NCBI GenBank assembly: GCA_009760855.2
Contig: WPIO01000055.1
Span: forward strand, 1,787,501-1,812,500
Length of the DNA: 25,000 nt
From: Cristatella mucedo
Lineage: Eukaryota > Bryozoa > Phylactolaemata > Cristatellidae
Direction of reading: 5' to 3'
Shown here piece after piece: positions 20,756 through 25,000 of the stretch. A model generated the notes under the pieces. It was given only the letters and a program-made list of their open reading frames with translations, did not search any database and had not been told where the DNA came from. Both the position numbers and the translations under genes were made by a program. The number at the start of each line of letters is the position of its first letter. The first letter of the stretch is position 1.

Positions 20756-22223
20756 AACTTCAATATTCACGTCGACAACCCTAGCAGCAGCCAGGTCCGC
20801 TCATTTCTTGACTGTCTGGAGAATTTTGGTTTGGCCCAACACGTTAATCATAGCACCCACGTCGGTGGCCACATTCTAGATCTCGTGATCACTAAGGATG
20901 TCCTCCCCACTGACTTTGTGGTGTTCCCATTGACCCTCTCAGATCATTGTTCGGTCTCGTTTACTGTTCCTGCTTCCTCGTACGTACAGGGAAATGTCGA
21001 ATTTGCCAAACGACGTAACTTACAAAGCATTGACGTGGACAAGTTTTTGAAATCTGTTTGTGATGCAGGCCTTCTTGATCTGCATTCAGACTCGACCGGC
21101 AGCCTCGATACCCTCACTGATGCGATGAACATGACACTCAGGAGTGCTCTTGACAAGCATGCTCCCGTTCGCTCTATCCGTGTTCAAAGTCGTCGAGAGT
21201 GCTTTCAATTTACAAAAAACTCCTTAAGATGCACCGTGTTAAGCGCAGGCTGGAACGTCGTTTCAAGAAATCCGGGTCTGAGGCAGACCTAATCAATTTT
21301 AAAGACTTCCTTCGAGTTTACACCCGAAAGCTTAAAAAAGCCAGGGCTTATTTTTTCATTAGAAAGCTGAATATCTGCCAGTCGGACACTAAACAGATTT
21401 ATAAGACAGTAAATCATTTACTGGCCAATGCTGTCAGGTCTGACTCCCCAGATATTAAGGGCTCAGCCGAAAAGTTTTCAGCCTTCTTTACTGAAAAAAA
21501 TTTGCACATTCGTGCCTCCATTAAGCCCCCTCCGACCAAAGCAATCGCCGTTCCTCAACCTGTGACCTTTCTTAAAAGGTTCTCCGATGTTTCTGCCTGT
21601 GATGTGGCTGCCTTAATAAGGTCTAGCAAAAAGAGCTCGTCTCCTGAAGACCCTATACCTCCATCTCTGTGGTCTTCACTTGCAGACCAACTTAGCCCTG
21701 CCATAACCCAGATTTGTAATGCTTCTTTGGGAAAAGGGGTCGTCCCCAAGTCCTTCAAATCGGCAATCGTTAGACCTATTCTTAAAAAGCCTGGATTAGA
21801 CACAGAGGTCCTAGCAAACTATCGTCCAGTTTCCCTTCTTCAGTTCTTATCAAAGATTCTTGAAAAAATTGTTGCTAAGCAGCTAGTTGAACGTATTGAA
21901 AATAATGGAATGTCAGAAACATTTCAATCAGGGTTCAAGAGACAGCACTCTACTGAAACTGCTCTCCTCCGTGTTAACAATGACATTCTACGTGGCAACG
22001 ACGACGGGAATGTCACTGCCCTAGCTCTGCTAGATCTGTCTGCCGCCTTCGACACCAATGATCACGAAGTTCTGCTTGAACGATTGAGAACAACGATCGG
22101 TCTGGCAGACGAAGCACTGGCGTGGTTTAGATCATACTTGTCTGATCGTGTTCAATCCGTGTCGTGTGGGGGTCAGGTCTCAGACACGAGAAGGGTCACC
22201 TGTGGAGTCCCTCAAGGGTCTTT
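20756..22223 (+). pseudogene. LINE (L2-type), endonuclease end and N-terminal RT; disrupted
   Basis: The element begins abruptly at NFNIHVDN (about 20756), the second half of the endonuclease, and continues with HVGGHILDLVIT and LSDHCSVSF. A frameshift near 21195 separates the endonuclease frame (to 21292) from the RT frame (from 21199). RT motifs follow: PVSLLQFLSKILEKIVAKQL, FQSGFKRQHSTETALLRVNN, the motif A block LDLSAAFDTNDHEVLLERL with its catalytic Asp, AWFRSYLSDRVQSV, and GVPQGS at 22204-22221. Homology stops right after GVPQGS, so the YADD catalytic box is missing. It is 5'-truncated, frameshifted and dead. It sits immediately upstream of the CpG island. Confidence 0.95.
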
Positions 22224-22733
22224 AGTTCAGCTAGGCATGAAGGAGCCAAGCCGTGGCGGCCTTGTGGGTCAGCATAAGAACTTTGCTCTGTATCCTTTGC
22301 TCAACCGGCAACTATCCTAGCTCTTTCAGCAAAGGTGACACGTGCTCAAACCGCTGGGACTTGAAGACCAGCCTTGCAGCCATATTCATAGTCCGCTGTA
22401 GTGGCATAATAGCTTTCTTTGGTAGCCCAGCCAAAAGGGAATTACAATAATCAAGCCGAGATAGAACTAAAGAGCTAGTTAAATTTTTACAAGCCACTGT
22501 GGGAGACCGCTTCTAATCTTGGATAGGGATCGGATGTGATGGCTAGCTGTAGAGGCAGTCTTCTGAATGAACCTTTTGAAATTGAGGCAGCTGTCGAACA
22601 CGACACCTAGATTACGAGCACGTGGTGAAGGTCGCACAATAGCATCACCTATTAGAACAGCAAAGCCTTTTAATCCAGCCACACGCTTAGGGTGTCCTAT
22701 GAGCAGCAGTTCGGTTTTATCGTCATTTAATTA
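22224..22733 (-). mobile_element. Inverted middle segment of the LINE
   Basis: On the minus strand this reads LNDDKTELLLIGHPKR, then [32 protein letters not shown] and HVSPLLKEL, the region that normally follows the YADD box. It is in reverse orientation between the RT part (left) and the C-terminal part (right), both on the plus strand. Its outer boundary (22224-22235) is AGTTCAGCTAGG; the exact reverse complement begins the next block (22734-22745). Confidence 0.93.
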
Positions 22734-23160
22734 CCTAGCTGAACTGCTGCATCAGTTTCAGCCTGTTCGCGCCCTCAGGTCCTGTGTGGACAATAAATTA
22801 GCTGTCCCATTCCTCCGCTTAAAGACAGTTGGCGACAGAAGCTTTAGCTCTGCACGGTCCTAGACTGTGGAACTCGCTTCCACAATTCTTACGCAACGAC
22901 ATCTACTCTCCTACTGCCGACTATGGCACATCTTTTTCAGCGGTCCTGAACTGCTACTTCTATGCTACTCACTACCTTAACTGCTCTCCTGACTCTGCTA
23001 TACTTCCCACTTTCTCTTTGTTTCGTGAGACGAAGTGTGTTGGCTACCGAATGCGTACCGAAAGCCGCTTAGGCTGTGAGTGTGCTATACAAAACTCTCC
23101 TGCGTAACACCCACATGGTCTTTATGACTTCGTGGAGTTACTGACAGAGATACATTAAGA
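22734..23160 (+). mobile_element. LINE family B, C-terminal ORF end and 3' UTR
   Basis: It starts within CLAELLHQFQPVRALRSCVD and continues NKLAVPFLRLKTVGDRSFSS and RLWNSLPQFLRND, with frameshifts. It ends at GAGATACATTAAG, followed by a purine tract. It is closely similar to 13588-13985. If the inverted block is turned round, its distal end joins this block in frame as HGLAPSCLAELL. Confidence 0.93.
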
Positions 23161-23580
<420 letters not shown>

Positions 23581-23898
23581 AAGAGAAATGGCATCACATA
23601 CAATTTGCTTTCCTGCCTTTTAAATAGAGCCTTGCACAGGCTGCTTTTATTTCGAGTCGCAGCTGCCTCTTGCTGGTGCGTAAACCTCGGCTAAAGAAAA
23701 CAAAACCAGCGCTTTGAACACAACGACAGCCACTGTGTCTGAAACGTGTGAAAATTAAGCTTCATAATAATTCGTTCGTTACACTGCTGAGAAACATGAC
23801 ACAATATTCACCCTCGGTAACGATATCAACAACTGGCTGCATCCAGCCATCGGTCAACTTTGCTTCACAGCTGTTTTTAGTGTTAAGTGCTTGTAGAC

Positions 23899-23900
<2 letters not shown>

Positions 23901-23994
<94 letters not shown>
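23901..23994. repeat. (AG)47 microsatellite
   Basis: Uninterrupted AG run. Confidence 0.97.
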
Positions 23995-23997
<3 letters not shown>

Positions 23998-24957
23998 TGA
24001 AGGGAGGGAGGGCATGCCTGAACACACAGATTATTCTGTGCTGGGCACACATTGAGTCCCAGATTGAGAGCAGCAGAGTAGAGTCTGTCTGTGCGGCATC
24101 CGGCTCTTTGAGGCCACGTGCCCTGCGAGGCAAGGTCACGAATCTCAGTGAGCTTGAATTCTTGATTGAGTAGTTTGCTGTACCTTATAGCCATGCAGGA
24201 ACATTTTGGCTGCAAGTCTGAATTATTCTGAATTATTTTGAGAAGCAGATAATGTGCAGCCAGTCAGCATGTCGAATTATTGCCCGTACTAGTACTACCT
24301 GTACCAATGCTGAGCTCAGGTGCAGCTCGGCCGCCACCCTGGGCTGACACTAGCTAGGCCTAAGAGCCTAACCCTTCCCCTATGTCGCGGTGGGGGATCC
24401 AAGGGTGGGTAGGCCTAAAATGCTTAGCCCCTTCCAAACTGGTGGCCGGGGCATTGAACCTACATAATTGAGACCCACCACAGCTTGGTCTAGCAAAAGC
24501 GATCCGTGATAGCCTAAGCAGCTCGACATAACTAAAGACTTGTTTGAGGTGGTAAATTCCAGTATCACTATCAATTAGCCACCAGAAGCCAAGCAATTAG
24601 CGAGTGCCGAGGAGGCACTCCAAATCCAATGCGCTAGGAGTTCGAGCAGCGACTTCCTGGCCTCCAGAGCTAGCTTCTCAAAGCAGTGTAGCGATCGCTG
24701 TGTGCGACCGGCAAGCTCTGACCCACGTGCTCCATCCAGCCGTTCTGGCCTACGATGGCAGCCGATGGTCGAGGACCGGCAATCAATCATCGGCCAGAGT
24801 GGCTACACAACCAAGACATCTGTCAAAGAGCAGGAGAGGCAGCAGGAACTTAAAAGAAGCCTCAGCAACTGTGTCAGCAGAAGCAGCAGCAGTCACGGTC
24901 TGCATGTAGGTTACAACCTCAAAGGGCACCAGAACAGTGGCAGGTCCTAGCCTTTTA
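23995..24957. other. No recognisable gene; short tandem pair
   Basis: TCTGAATTAT is repeated in tandem at about 24218-24237. A possible weak minus-strand B box (GGTTCAATGCC) lies near 24450-24460. No coding exon is supported. Confidence 0.4.
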
Positions 24958-25000
24958 TAGCCGTCTGTAACTCCGCAAAGCCACAAAGGCTATTTGGCTG
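24958..25000 (-). mobile_element. LINE family B 3' end, cut by the window edge
   Basis: The reverse complement contains CTTTGTGGCTTTGCGGAGTT followed by ACAGACGG, matching the family B 3' ends at 3150, 13985 and 23157. The rest lies beyond the window. Confidence 0.75.

Overview
This is a repeat-rich animal nuclear DNA window. The evidence is a spliced gene with GT/AG introns, L2-clade non-LTR retrotransposon (LINE) fragments, tRNA-derived SINE-like pieces, a CpG island, and very long (GA)n, (CT)n and (CA)n microsatellites. Nothing in it is bacterial. The L2-type LINEs and the convertase gene fit a metazoan, possibly an aquatic one. I cannot fix the phylum from sequence alone.

The one gene I can support is on the minus strand: the 5' part of a furin/PACE4-type proprotein convertase (kexin-like subtilisin family). 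Exon 1 (19393-19674, coding part) lies in a CpG island of about 2.2 kb and encodes the start, a signal peptide and the beginning of the prodomain. Exon 2 (11503-11613) encodes the middle of the prodomain with an internal Lys-Arg site. Exon 3 (8051-8140) encodes the end of the prodomain, the KRRVKR processing site and the first residues of the mature enzyme, ending at WYL. All three exons are in phase 0, and the two junctions fall where I recall furin-family genes being split. Together they give 161 residues. The catalytic domain (Asp, His, Asn, Ser) should lie beyond the left edge, so bases 1-8050 are probably intron 3.

Layout from left to right. 1-8050: presumed intron 3, with purine-rich tracts, LINE fragments and a hairpin. 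8051-8140: exon 3, closely flanked by complementary compound microsatellites. 8141-11502: intron 2, with a 198-bp (CA)n tract, a LINE remnant and a purine tract. 11614-19392: intron 1 (7.8 kb), with palindromes, LINE and SINE pieces, C22 and (CTG)24. 18400-20640: CpG island and presumed promoter. 20756-23160: a broken L2-type LINE whose middle part is inverted. 23161-25000: upstream intergenic DNA with long (GA)n tracts and another LINE 3' end at the window edge.

Two LINE families recur. Family A ends in a GCGC-bearing 3' end followed by (TTA)n (about 4484, 5664 and 12582). Family B ends near GGAGATACATT (about 3150, 13985, 23157, and on the minus strand at 24958). All copies are truncated or broken. 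I see no new defence or mobile system. The more interesting points are the complementary repeats around exon 3, the inverted LINE segment with its exact 12-bp inverted junction duplication, and several long perfect hairpins in intron 1.
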